A stretch of 64,000 nucleotides of DNA from Tessaracoccus massiliensis. Lineage in GTDB: Bacteria > Actinomycetota > Actinomycetes > Propionibacteriales > Propionibacteriaceae. Where the stretch lies: the NCBI RefSeq assembly GCF_000826065.2, contig NZ_LN623542.1, forward strand, positions 404,715-468,714, written 5' to 3'. The notes beneath the pieces were generated by a model. That model did not search any database. It was not told the DNA's origin and saw only the letters and a program-made list of their open reading frames with translations. This document shows, piece by piece, positions 15,978 through 23,625 of the stretch. The position numbers were made by a program, and so were the translations under genes. Position 1 is the stretch's first letter. The number at the start of each line of letters is the position of its first letter.

Positions 15978-16067
15978 TCAGCGAGCGTCGCCGCAGCCGA
16001 CACACTTCTTGTTGTTCGCGCCGTTCCTTGCGCCGCACTTGCCGCACACACCGTCATCGTTCGACAT
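15978..16067 (-). CDS. 29-residue zinc-ribbon miniprotein, first gene of the operon
   Basis: From ATG 16067 to TGA 15978-15980 the frame encodes 29 residues with two CxxC pairs: VCGKCGARNG and KKCVGCGDAR. A strong GAGGGGG ribosome-binding site stands eight bases before the start. Such short double-knuckle proteins are rarely annotated. Together with the 30-residue ribbon at 14889 it is the second stand-alone miniature metal-binding protein in this operon. Confidence 0.65.
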   Translation of the reverse strand: MSNDDGVCGKCGARNGANNKKCVGCGDAR

Positions 16068-16347
16068 TCGGATTCCCCCTCAGGATGTTGTGGTGCCTGG
16101 CGTCGGTGCCGAGCTCCCACCCGGACAATATCGGCCCGGAATGGAACTTGCAAGACCAAACCGAAACGGTGTCGGTGCTGCCTTGCCCCGTACGCATCGG
16201 ATCGTTGGCAGTGGGTCGCTTTGTGCCACACCAGTTGATTTGGCAGCAGAGAATCCGCAGGAGAACGGTGAAAAAGTAACGGTGGCAAACGAGCGGTACG
16301 ACCGGAAGTTCCTGCCCGGCATCAAGGTCGCATGGCAGGATGGGGTT

Positions 16348-17400
16348 ATGACATCAGGGGGGCTTCGGGGGCGTCGGCGACCACGTCCGACGATCAGGTT
16401 TCTGAGGTTGCTGCCATTTGATTCGTTTCCCGATGCGGATCAAGCACGCTGCATCGCGCAGGGTCGGTGGCAGGACATCGACATCAGCAGAATCAGACAC
16501 CCATTGATCGAGGACGCAGCACTGCGTTTCGCCCAGGGCGACCCGACGAAGCATCGAAGTTCTTCCGCGCTCGCCGACCGTCCCGTCTATGAAGTGCGAT
16601 CCCGCACCGGTGCTGGTTGGCGGGGGGCGGTCGTGCTCGATGATGCCGGGGACCCTTGGCTGATCTGGGCTGACAGGCATGACCAGTTTAACGATCATGC
16701 TGCTGACGCGTTGAAGAGAGCATCCATGCAGCACTGGCTTCCCAAGCCGGTGGAGTACAAGCTGCGGCTAAGGGATGACGCCGCCGAAGCCCACCGAGCA
16801 TGGAGGGTGGCCGCCGTGGCGACGTTCGTAGAGGTTGTGGCAGAAGCTCTGGAGAGCGCCGAGCAACGCTCAACCGTTCAGCTTGCCTGCGCAGATGGTG
16901 AGGAACTGAGGGTAGATGTGGAGCTTGACCATGACCTTCCCGGGGGACACCCCGAGGACGATACGTCTCTGCTGACAGTGATGATCCGGGTGGGAAGCCA
17001 GCAAGCCGACGATTTCCTACGGTTCGTCCTGCCTGCAATCCAGCCTGACACTTCCCGTATTGATGCCGTCTACGGGCGAGACTCCACGCTAGAAACCTGG
17101 GTGACGGTAAGCCAAGCGGAACTAACGCTGTTCATAGCAGCCGTCCGTCTGGCGGCAGCCCCCAACGGCGCGGAAGCGCTATGCGCACCCAACACCCACC
17201 TGCACTACGTGGACAAGTACACCCTCGCCGATCTGATGATCGAGGGCCGTGCAGCCCGCGGGATCTGCGGCTTCTGGTTCGTTCCCACCCGAGACGAGCA
17301 TGCCGCGCTGCCTGTCTGTCCGAAATGTGAGGCTCTCGAGCCGGCCGCAGAACGGACGGTTCATCTGATCCGTCAGGCGCTAGCCGTTGAGAACCTCTAG
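16348..17400 (+). CDS. DUF3039-containing protein with long N-terminal extension
   Basis: The last 60 residues match the DUF3039 pattern: HYVDKYTLADLMIEGRAA, then GICGFWFVPTRD and PVCPKCEAL, with three cysteines placed as a zinc site. The preceding 280 residues are not recognised; an acidic helical block (VAAVATFVEVVAEALESAE) lies near residues 150-170. ATG 16348 is used, but the frame is open for over 300 bases upstream, so the start may be earlier. The gene overlaps the convergent HTH gene by 21 bases. Plain DUF3039 proteins are under 100 residues, so the fusion is unusual. Confidence 0.7.
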   Translation: MTSGGLRGRRRPRPTIRFLRLLPFDSFPDADQARCIAQGRWQDIDISRIRHPLIEDAALRFAQGDPTKHRSSSALADRPVYEVRSRTGAGWRGAVVLDDAGDPWLIWADRHDQFNDHAADALKRASMQHWLPKPVEYKLRLRDDAAEAHRAWRVAAVATFVEVVAEALESAEQRSTVQLACADGEELRVDVELDHDLPGGHPEDDTSLLTVMIRVGSQQADDFLRFVLPAIQPDTSRIDAVYGRDSTLETWVTVSQAELTLFIAAVRLAAAPNGAEALCAPNTHLHYVDKYTLADLMIEGRAARGICGFWFVPTRDEHAALPVCPKCEALEPAAERTVHLIRQALAVENL

Positions 17401-17820
17401 TTCCTCAAGATCGGTTTCAGTTAGCGCGGCGGCACGATCCTGCACGGCCTTCAAACCGTGCTCGCGCGTTCCAAGGAGTTCATGGACATGGGCGTTGGCG
17501 CGTTCGTGGCGGTCGATGTAGTCAAGCAAGTCAGCCATAGCGATACGGCGGTGTGTGCCGACGCGACGGAATTCTAGAAGACCACGGTCCATGAGTTTGA
17601 GCAGATGTGGGCGACTGACCTTGAGCAGTTCCGCAGCTTCGGCCGGGCTGAGCTCGCTTCCCTGCTCCAGGAAGGTGATGTCCCTTCCGCGGTCCATTGC
17701 CTCGACGACGTACTGAAGCATGACCGCGATGGGCGAGCCAGATGGCAGCGTGCGGGCAAACTCGACGGTTAGTTCGAGCTCGGAATTCTTGACTCCATTG
17801 GCGTGCAGCGTGGTCGGCAT
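17380..17820 (-). CDS. Excisionase-type HTH protein, possible antitoxin
   Basis: This 146-residue protein has a winged helix-turn-helix of the excisionase/MerR type at its centre: LSPAEAAELLKVSRPHLLK, then RVGTHRRIAMADLLDYID. An N-terminal helical part and an acidic tail ending in LEELEVLNG flank it. This layout is common in antitoxins paired with a downstream PIN-domain toxin. Here the downstream position is occupied by the end of the convergent DUF3039 gene and no toxin is seen, so it may be an orphan antitoxin or an independent regulator. Confidence 0.72.
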   Translation of the reverse strand: MPTTLHANGVKNSELELTVEFARTLPSGSPIAVMLQYVVEAMDRGRDITFLEQGSELSPAEAAELLKVSRPHLLKLMDRGLLEFRRVGTHRRIAMADLLDYIDRHERANAHVHELLGTREHGLKAVQDRAAALTETDLEELEVLNG

Positions 17821-17882
17821 GGCCGTTCTCAACTTTCCCTGTCCTTGGTGTAGTAACTGTAACACCTGTCATAACTGTAACT

Positions 17883-18065
17883 GTGTTCGTTGGGAACCGC
17901 AACTCCCGACCCGCATGGAGCGTTGTCTCCAGCGTCAACACCTACACCCAGCATGAGGCACCCATCTGGGGCGCGGACCGTGTCGCCCGCAACGCTGAGT
18001 TCATGGTGCAGGGCCGGTACAACACCCTCAATGCCGCCACCCTCGAACTGTTGGCCACGGTATGA
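17883..18065 (+). CDS. Small hypothetical protein, coupled chain gene 1
   Basis: The start is GTG 17883, and the stop overlaps the next start (ATGA at 18062). The 60 residues include ADRVARNAEFMVQGRYNTLN and a helical end ATLELLATV. I do not recognise the family. The overlap with the following gene is the main support; the N-terminal part may be a leftover of a longer gene. Confidence 0.45.
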   Translation: MFVGNRNSRPAWSVVSSVNTYTQHEAPIWGADRVARNAEFMVQGRYNTLNAATLELLATV

Positions 18066-18247
18066 CCGGGGACAGCTACCAGCACGGCTTCAAGGCCGGC
18101 TACAGCGCCGCGAAGCAGTTCTACGGGCTGGCGGCACGGGAGCGTCTGGAGCGCATCCAGCGGGCCACCGAGGAGCTGCAGGCCGATCGACTTGGCCGCA
18201 GCGATCTTACGAGAGGGACTCAGTGCTTCACAAGACTAGGGACGTGA
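18062..18247 (+). CDS. Small hypothetical protein, coupled chain gene 2
   Basis: This 61-residue protein is helical and charged (HGFKAGYSAAKQFYGLAARERLERIQRATEELQ). It starts in the stop codon of the previous gene and ends in a TGATG overlap with the next gene. Family not recognised. The double overlap suggests a three-gene translational unit. Confidence 0.5.
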   Translation: MTGDSYQHGFKAGYSAAKQFYGLAARERLERIQRATEELQADRLGRSDLTRGTQCFTRLGT

Positions 18248-18696
18248 TGATGCTGTCGGTCAGGCCAGCGTACGCGAAAGGGATTCTGACTGGGTCCAAG
18301 AGCGTGGAACTGCGCCGCACGCGACCGAGCATCAAGGGCGATCAGTTGACAGTCATCTACGCGTCGACCCCTGTCCAAGCCGTCATAGGTGCTTGCACGA
18401 TCAGCTGCGTGGAGAGCGGAGAGCCACAGGACCTGAAGTTGCGGTACCTGACCGAAGCTCAAATCAGCGAAGATGAATTCGATAGGTACTTCGAGGAAGC
18501 CGAAGTGGCTTGGGCGCTCCACCTCCGGCAATCGATGTTCTTCGAACAGCCCGTTTCGCTGGAACGCCTCAGGGCATCCTCAGTCCTGCCGGTCCAGAGT
18601 TGGCGGTTCCTTGATTGGCGAGCCTTTGCTGCTCTACTTACGTCAGAAAGCGACCGGATCAAGCTTGGGAATCTGTTAGCAAGTGGTTCGGGGTAA
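18247..18696 (+). CDS. ASCH/PUA-like domain protein
   Basis: The 149-residue product begins MMLSVRPAYAKGILTGSKSV and continues ELRRTRP ... VIYASTPVQAVIGAC, the pattern of ASCH/PUA-like proteins, which have an RNA- or nucleotide-binding fold. A second part FDRYFEEAEVAWALHL and SLERLRASSVLPVQSWRFL matches the longer members of this group. The start overlaps the previous stop. In actinobacteria such proteins often occur on plasmids, phages and islands; the ligand is unknown. Confidence 0.75.
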   Translation: MMLSVRPAYAKGILTGSKSVELRRTRPSIKGDQLTVIYASTPVQAVIGACTISCVESGEPQDLKLRYLTEAQISEDEFDRYFEEAEVAWALHLRQSMFFEQPVSLERLRASSVLPVQSWRFLDWRAFAALLTSESDRIKLGNLLASGSG

Positions 18697-18795
18697 GAGT
18701 GGGTACGCTCTTTTGAGCACGCCAAGACGCGAGAACTTCCATTGTCGCCACAAGCATGGTCGGTACGCTGCTGGTTGAACTCCAAGTGGAAGGCA

Positions 18796-19122
18796 ATGAT
18801 GGCGACGGTTGATTAGGTAATTGCTGCCTTCGATGCAGCGGGTTCGCAGTCGGAGCGTGGCACCAAGTTCGAAGAGTTGATGGTGGACTACTTTCAACTC
18901 GACCCCACTCTCTCCTCTCGCTACACCAACGTTTCTCGCTGGGTGGATTGGGCGCATCGCGGAGAGTCCCCGGACGTAGGGATCGACCTCGTTGCCCAAG
19001 ACAAGGAGACGGGCGGCTGGTCTGCGATCCAGTGCAAGTTCTTCGCCCCGAACCACTACCTCCGCAAGGAAGACATCGACTCCTTCTTCACCGCCTCCGG
19101 CAAGAAGTGGGACGGCGTCACC
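18796..19122 (+). pseudogene. N-terminal remnant of an Mrr-like restriction enzyme/helicase
   Basis: The frame MMATVD-stop-VIAAFDAAGSQSERG ... KFEELMVDYF, then PDVGIDLVAQDKETGGW and AIQCKFFAPN, matches the Mrr-type PD-(D/E)xK nuclease domain that starts large restriction helicases (D in GIDLVA, QCK motif). A TAG at 18814-18816 replaces a likely Gln codon near the start. The gene ends at 19122, where IS3 copy 2 begins, and its continuation is not found beyond that IS. Confidence 0.82.
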
Positions 19123-19155
19123 GGGACTGCTGCACGGATAGGTGACAGTTCCTAG

Positions 19156-20070
19156 TTACGCAGCCTGGTCGGCTGGCTTGCTCATGATGGTCTCGTAATC
19201 GATGGGGGTCAAGCGGCCGAGCGTGCTCTGGCGACGTCGTCGGTGGTAGGTCCGCTCGATCCAGGTCACGATCGCGATCCGTAGCTCCTCTCGGGTGGCC
19301 CACGTGCGGCGGTCCAGGACGTTGTTTTGCAGCAACGCGAAGAAGCTCTCCATGGCCGCGTTGTCACCAGCTGCACCGACTCGCCCCATCGAGCCGACCA
19401 TGTCGTGACGATGCAGGGCCCGCACGAATTTCCGGCTGCGAAATTGACTGCCGCGGTCAGTGTGCAGGACGCAGCCGGCGACCTCACCGCGCCTGGCGAC
19501 GGCGTTGTTGAGGGCGGCGACCGCGAGCCGGGACTTCATCCGCGAATCGATCGAGTAGCCCACGATCCGATTCGAGTAGGCGTCCTTGATGGCGCACAGA
19601 TACAGCTTGCCCTCGCCGGTGCGGTGCTCGGTGATATCGGCCAGCCAGAGCTCGTTCGCCGCTATAGCGGAGAACTCGTGCCGAGTAACACCGTGCTCAT
19701 CGGTGACGGCGCACAGGTCGTCGTGCACCGGTGGACCGGGCTTCTTGCCGTTCTTGGCGCGTTTCTTACCGAACGCCGACCACCAGCGCATGTTCGAGCA
19801 GATCCGCCACGCGGTCCGCTCGGCCATCACTTCACCGGCGTCGGCAGCCGCATCGAGCAAGTATCGGTAGCCGAACTCCGGGTCGTCGCGGTGGGCATCG
19901 AACAGCGCATTCGCGCGGTAGGCCTCGGTGATCTCGGCATCGGTGACCGGCTGCGCCAGCCACCGATAGTAGGGCTGGCACGCCAGTCCCAGTACCCGGC
20001 ACGTCACCGCGACCGGCACCCGCAGCGGGGCGTCGGTCGCGGCCAGCTCGCGGACGAGCGGGTACATCAT
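19156..20070 (-). CDS. IS3-family OrfB transposase, copy 2
   Basis: Its 304-residue translation is identical to that of copy 1 at 12232-13146, with the DDE residues in LADITEHR, HTDRGSQF and ESFFALLQ all present. It is coupled to orfA by an ATGA overlap. It should be active in principle and can supply transposase to both copies. Confidence 0.97.
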   Translation of the reverse strand: MMYPLVRELAATDAPLRVPVAVTCRVLGLACQPYYRWLAQPVTDAEITEAYRANALFDAHRDDPEFGYRYLLDAAADAGEVMAERTAWRICSNMRWWSAFGKKRAKNGKKPGPPVHDDLCAVTDEHGVTRHEFSAIAANELWLADITEHRTGEGKLYLCAIKDAYSNRIVGYSIDSRMKSRLAVAALNNAVARRGEVAGCVLHTDRGSQFRSRKFVRALHRHDMVGSMGRVGAAGDNAAMESFFALLQNNVLDRRTWATREELRIAIVTWIERTYHRRRRQSTLGRLTPIDYETIMSKPADQAA

Positions 20071-20360
20071 TTTCCCGGCAGGTTCGCCTGCGACAGGTAC
20101 GCCGCAGCGCGGCGCAGCACCTCATTCTCCTGCTCCAGCAGCTTGTTGCGTTTGCGCAGCTCGCGCAGCTCCCGGCTTTCCGTCGTGGTCGAACCGGTCT
20201 GTCCACCGGCATCGATCCTGGCTTGACGCATCCACTTATCCAGCGTGCCGACGTGCACGCCGAAGTCCTTCGCGATCTGCGCCAACGTGACCTCCGGATC
20301 ACGGCTCAGCGCCACGCGAACAACATCGTCGCGGAACTCCTTGGGAAACGGCTTGGGCAT
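20067..20360 (-). CDS. IS3-family OrfA, copy 2
   Basis: This 97-residue HTH plus coiled-coil protein is the same as copy 1 apart from Arg in place of His near the C-terminal end. The start codon at 20360 matches that of copy 1. Confidence 0.93.
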   Translation of the reverse strand: MPKPFPKEFRDDVVRVALSRDPEVTLAQIAKDFGVHVGTLDKWMRQARIDAGGQTGSTTTESRELRELRKRNKLLEQENEVLRRAAAYLSQANLPGK

Positions 20361-20633
20361 GATGACATCCTTCCAGGCTAACCCTCCCGGGCTAGCCACC
20401 TCAGATGTCACCTACTCGTGCAGCAGACCCCGATCCGAGAGCTACTTGGTCGCTGGGGCAGCTGTAACACTTCTACTGCAACATCGCGTTACAGGCGGGG
20501 ACTCACGACTAGAGGGCGGGTGGCGCCTTCGAGTCCGTAGACGGCCATCAGGTCGTCGGCCTTGACCACTGAACGCCTACTACGAGCGGCCGGCGATGCT
20601 CAGCCTGTTGGGTGATGTCGAAGGGCGCGAGGG

Positions 20634-21113
20634 TCAGGCGCGGGCGCGACGGGCGTGCAGCGCGCGCACCCGCTCGGCCAGGTGGGGAACCGGGCCCTCA
20701 ACATCGGCGTCCGGGACCACCTGTTGGATGGGCAGGGGCGCGACCGGGCCAGGCTCGAAGCCGATCTCGGCCAGCCAAACACCGAGCTGGGCCGACGATG
20801 ACGCGTAGACGATGCGGCCAAGGCCGACCCAGCCGTGCGCTGCCGCGCACATGGGGCAGTGCTCGCCCGAGGTGTAGACGGTCGCCGCTCGACGCTGGTG
20901 GGCATCGAGGTGGGCCGCTGCCCAGCGCGCGATCGCGAACTCGGGGTGTTGCGTGCGGTCGCCGGATGCCACATGGTTGTGATCCTCGAACAGCACCTCG
21001 CCGTCCGCTGACACCAAGATGGAGCCGAAGGGCTCGTCGCCCGCCTCAAGGGCGCGCTCGGCGAGCTCGACGGCCCGGGTCAGGTGGCGGAGGTCGTCAT
21101 CATCGATCGACAT
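20634..21113 (-). CDS. Cytidine/deoxycytidylate-fold nucleoside deaminase
   Basis: This 159-residue protein has the zinc site of the guanine/tRNA-adenosine deaminase superfamily: HPEFA supplies the His and the proton-shuttle Glu, and EHCPMCAAA supplies the two cysteines. The end GFEPGPVAPLPIQQV fits guanine deaminase-like members. ATG 21113 (MSIDDDDLRH) is preferred over a start 48 bases upstream, because homologues begin there. The substrate could be guanine or another base. It is the first intact chromosomal-type gene after the IS island; 200 bases before it hold only unrecognised remnants. Confidence 0.88.
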   Translation of the reverse strand: MSIDDDDLRHLTRAVELAERALEAGDEPFGSILVSADGEVLFEDHNHVASGDRTQHPEFAIARWAAAHLDAHQRRAATVYTSGEHCPMCAAAHGWVGLGRIVYASSSAQLGVWLAEIGFEPGPVAPLPIQQVVPDADVEGPVPHLAERVRALHARRARA

Positions 21114-21212
21114 GCCTAGCAGGGTAGCCGAGGAGATGGCTCGACAGGTTCGCCGCGACACCCTGACTTCACCTGCGCGCAGTCACTGAGCGCACGGCGC
21201 TAGATTGCCGCC

Positions 21213-21986
21213 ATGGAGATCACCCGCCCGACACCCACCTACCACGAGTCCTTCCTCGCAGCCTGGGCCGAGTTCGACGCCGAAGGCCCCGATGCAGGCG
21301 ACTGGATGGGCGCCTTCCACCACACGCGGGAGGAGGTCTCCTCCCCCGAGGGATTCGCGGCGATGTGCGCGCACGACCTCCAGCAGGAAATCAACCCAGA
21401 CGACGGCTGGGTCCCGGCGACCATGCTCTGGGCCGTGGCCGACGGCGAGTGGCTTGGCCGAGTCTCCGTCCGGCACGAGCTCAACGACTTCCTCCGTCAA
21501 GTTGGCGGCCACATCGGCTACGCCGTTCGGCCCAGCGCGCGCCGTCGCGGGATCGGCGGGTTGCTCATGCGTGCTGGGCTCGATCGGCTGGCTGAGCTCG
21601 GCGTCGACAACGCGCTGGTGACCTGCGACGACGACAACGTCGCCTCCTACCGGATCATCGAGTCTGCGGGCGGGGCCCTGGAGAACGTCGTGGAGGGGAA
21701 GCGACGCTACTGGGTCCCCACGGCCCCTGTTGGGACCGTCCGCGAGCATCTGGTCATCGTCCCCGAACTCGACGATGCCGAGGCGCTGGCCGAGGATCTC
21801 CGCGAAGAGGGCTTCGACAGCGTCCGCGTCGTGCGAGAGGCGGCCAAGACCGCAGAGGATGATGAGGACATTGAGTGGGCCGTCCACATTGTCGACACTC
21901 GGCCCCTCAGCGCCGATGAGACCACAGCGCTGCGGGAGCGCCTTGTCAGGATCGCAACCGAACTCGACGGCTGGTACGACGAATAG
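21213..21986 (+). CDS. GNAT acetyltransferase fused to a RraB-like domain
   Basis: The first 170 residues form a GNAT acetyltransferase with the acetyl-CoA loop RPSARRRGIGGLLM and the following CDDDNVASYRIIESAGG. The remaining 80 residues (ELDDAEALAEDLREEGFD ... WAVHIVDTRP ... ELDGWYDE) resemble the RraB/DUF1260 regulator fold of RNase E inhibitors. Both parts are in one uninterrupted frame. The acceptor substrate is unknown. The C-terminal assignment is weaker than the N-terminal one. Confidence 0.82.
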   Translation: MEITRPTPTYHESFLAAWAEFDAEGPDAGDWMGAFHHTREEVSSPEGFAAMCAHDLQQEINPDDGWVPATMLWAVADGEWLGRVSVRHELNDFLRQVGGHIGYAVRPSARRRGIGGLLMRAGLDRLAELGVDNALVTCDDDNVASYRIIESAGGALENVVEGKRRYWVPTAPVGTVREHLVIVPELDDAEALAEDLREEGFDSVRVVREAAKTAEDDEDIEWAVHIVDTRPLSADETTALRERLVRIATELDGWYDE

Positions 21987-22016
21987 GCAACTGGCCATGG
22001 GCTAAGCCAGCCACTC

Positions 22017-22403
22017 CTACGAGCCGTTCAGCCACGGGAAGATCACCGGCCGCCACAGGAGCACCTGAACAACGCGGGCGATGAGGAACACGGCCATTGG
22101 GATCGCTGCTCTCGCGACCCAACCCAATCGATGAGCCAGGCAGGCGGCGGCCCCCATTGTCAGAAGGGCCAGCAGCATCGGCGCTGCCTGCAGCACTTCC
22201 TGCCACCCGTTCGGCCAGCAATTGGGGCGAACGCACGGGCGTTCATCGATGTACATCTCTGAGAACGCGACGTTCAGGACTGTGGCGAACCCAGTGACAA
22301 ACAACAACCATGCGGCTGCCGCCAACTGACCGAGGTTGACCCACCCCGCCCGCCAACGGCTGGACCCGGTCACCAGCAGTAGACCCACCACGGCGATCCC
22401 CAT
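22017..22403 (-). CDS. Integral membrane hypothetical protein
   Basis: This protein of about 128 residues has four hydrophobic segments (IAVVGLLLVTG; AAAAWLLFVTGFATVL; MLLALLTMGAAACL; IPMAVFLIARVV) with two cysteines in an outside-type loop (RPCVRPNCWPNG). ATG 22403 is taken, but one 21 bases earlier is possible. A 42-residue membrane gene lies directly upstream on the same strand. Family not recognised. Confidence 0.65.
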   Translation of the reverse strand: MGIAVVGLLLVTGSSRWRAGWVNLGQLAAAAWLLFVTGFATVLNVAFSEMYIDERPCVRPNCWPNGWQEVLQAAPMLLALLTMGAAACLAHRLGWVARAAIPMAVFLIARVVQVLLWRPVIFPWLNGS

Positions 22404-22460
22404 GTAGCCCAGTTCACATGGCACGGACGGTGATGCCGTCGAGAATCTGCTCAGGGTGAC

Positions 22461-22589
22461 TCACGGCATCCCTGAACCGGACCCCGCCCACATGGCCGCA
22501 TAGCTGGCGACGAGGATCCGCGGCAGGAAGGTCACCCACGCGAGAAAACCCCAAGCCAGCCGTTTGGCGAGAGGCTCTTCCGTGGACAT
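22461..22589 (-). CDS. Very small membrane protein
   Basis: ATG 22589 to TGA 22461-22463 encodes 42 residues: a short charged start (MSTEEPLAKRL), then one hydrophobic helix (AWGFLAWVTFLPRILVASYA). It sits just upstream of the other membrane gene on this strand, so they may be one unit. The evidence is composition and position only. Confidence 0.4.
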   Translation of the reverse strand: MSTEEPLAKRLAWGFLAWVTFLPRILVASYAAMWAGSGSGMP

Positions 22590-22699
22590 CCTTCACACTA
22601 GGTGCCTCGCAACGGGCGGGCCATCAACTTTGGGGCAGCGAGGCTCGTCCTTCGGGTGGAGACGCGCCCAGAAGACGTCTGCAGGGATAGGCTCGATGC

Positions 22700-22855
22700 A
22701 TGATCAAGCAGCGCGAGGGGACGACGTACGGCGTCCCGGTGGGCATGTTCGCGATGGCGATCATCGCCGCCGTCGCGCTCCTCTTCAGCCCTGGGGTGTG
22801 GCCCCTCGCCGCGGTCGCCTTGGTGTGGGCCGTCTACTACGCGCTGCGGCCGTGA
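22700..22855 (+). CDS. Small two-helix membrane protein
   Basis: This 51-residue protein starts MIKQREGTTYGVPVG and has two hydrophobic helices (MFAMAIIAAVALLF and WPLAAVALVWAVYYAL). Its stop overlaps the GTG start of the next membrane gene (GTGA), a sign of coupling. Family not recognised. Confidence 0.6.
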   Translation: MIKQREGTTYGVPVGMFAMAIIAAVALLFSPGVWPLAAVALVWAVYYALRP

Positions 22856-23073
22856 CGGCGCCGTCGCTGGTCATCCAATTCGTCACCGTCTGGTTGGCGA
22901 TGGTGGTCATGTTCTTCACGACGTGGTCTGACCTCGCCGGTTCGCTGCTGCTCAGCCTGGGTGTTGCGTTGCTGTTCGCCGTGGGGTTCTTCGCGCTGTG
23001 GATGATTCCCGTCGGCTTGGCAGCATCGTTCCTTGCCAGCGGCCGCACGTCGTCGGCCGTCAGGCCAAGCTGA
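22852..23073 (+). CDS. Small membrane protein
   Basis: GTG 22852 lies in the stop codon of the previous gene. The 73-residue product has two long hydrophobic segments (LVIQFVTVWLAMVVMFF and LLLSLGVALLFAVGFFALW) and a short polar tail. It probably works together with the preceding small membrane protein. Family not recognised. Confidence 0.6.
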   Translation: MTAPSLVIQFVTVWLAMVVMFFTTWSDLAGSLLLSLGVALLFAVGFFALWMIPVGLAASFLASGRTSSAVRPS

Positions 23074-23124
23074 CAGACAACTCCGACGCTTGGGCTGGAC
23101 GATGCTGATTCCTCAGCCCGGGAC

Positions 23125-23313
23125 CTACCCCTCGTCGCGCATGATGAGATGGAGTGCATGACCGATGTAGCCACCTCTGGCCGACGGCGGGTTCTCGCCC
23201 GCGTGGGCGTGATCGCGCTGGCGCTCGTGTCGGCCCGCACCCATCTCGTCGCGAACTCCCCAATGCTCGGCAAGACGGTCACCGTCAGTGCGGTAGATGT
23301 GGATGGTGGCCAT
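23125..23313 (-). pseudogene. SnoaL-like cyclase, C-terminal remnant
   Basis: On the minus strand MATIHIYRTDGDRLAEHWGVRDE matches the last strands of SnoaL-like polyketide cyclase or ester cyclase proteins (xVVDIFRxxDGxIxEHWDVxxE). The N-terminal two thirds are missing; at about 23310 the sequence changes to a TetR remnant read from the other strand. Confidence 0.65.
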
Positions 23314-23625
23314 CGAGTACAACTCCATCGGCGGCAAGGCGGAGGTGCTCAAGGCCTGCTACGACGTCACACTTGCTGGCGACGACGAACCCGTCCCCAT
23401 GAACGAGCGCCCCGAATTCCAGGCGATGCTGAACACCCCCAGCGCCGCGGTGTTCATCGAGCGCTACGCCGCGTGGTGCCGCACGGTCTTCGACCGAGTG
23501 GCCAGCATCATCGGCGCGGTCAGCGCACCGGGCATTGGGGACGCCGGGGCTCAGGCGTTCGCCGAAACCATCGAGGCCGAGCGGCGCCTCGGCACGACGC
23601 GGGCCATGGGTCGACTCATAGAAGT
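23309..23625 (+). pseudogene. TetR-family regulator remnant
   Basis: The frame IEYNSIGGKAEVLKACYDVTLAGDDEPV begins inside the recognition-helix end of a TetR regulator (YxxFxSKxxLxxA) and continues with ligand-domain helices (RYAAWCRTVFDRVASIIG). The first HTH helices are absent, and the C-terminal domain breaks off at about 23625. No working start codon is apparent. Confidence 0.7.

Larger units (their letters stand above)
19123..20430 (-). mobile_element. IS3-family element, copy 2 (1308 bp, intact, inverted)
   Basis: This has the same ends and length as copy 1 at 11872-13179 but lies in the opposite orientation. The flanks ACC (left) and CGA (right) do not match, so no target duplication is left. 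With the cut restriction gene on one side, this points to a deletion starting at the right end of this copy. Confidence 0.95.

Noticed and set aside
13180-19122. Inversion of the region between the IS3 copies
   Set aside because: After an inversion both copies would lack matching flanks and the flanks would match crosswise. Copy 1 still has its GTC pair, so an inversion is not supported in this sequence.
11872-20430. Composite transposon formed by the two inverted IS3 copies
   Set aside because: The outer flanks do not match (GTC against CGA), and copy 1 has its own perfect duplication, so the copies arrived separately rather than moving the region as one unit.
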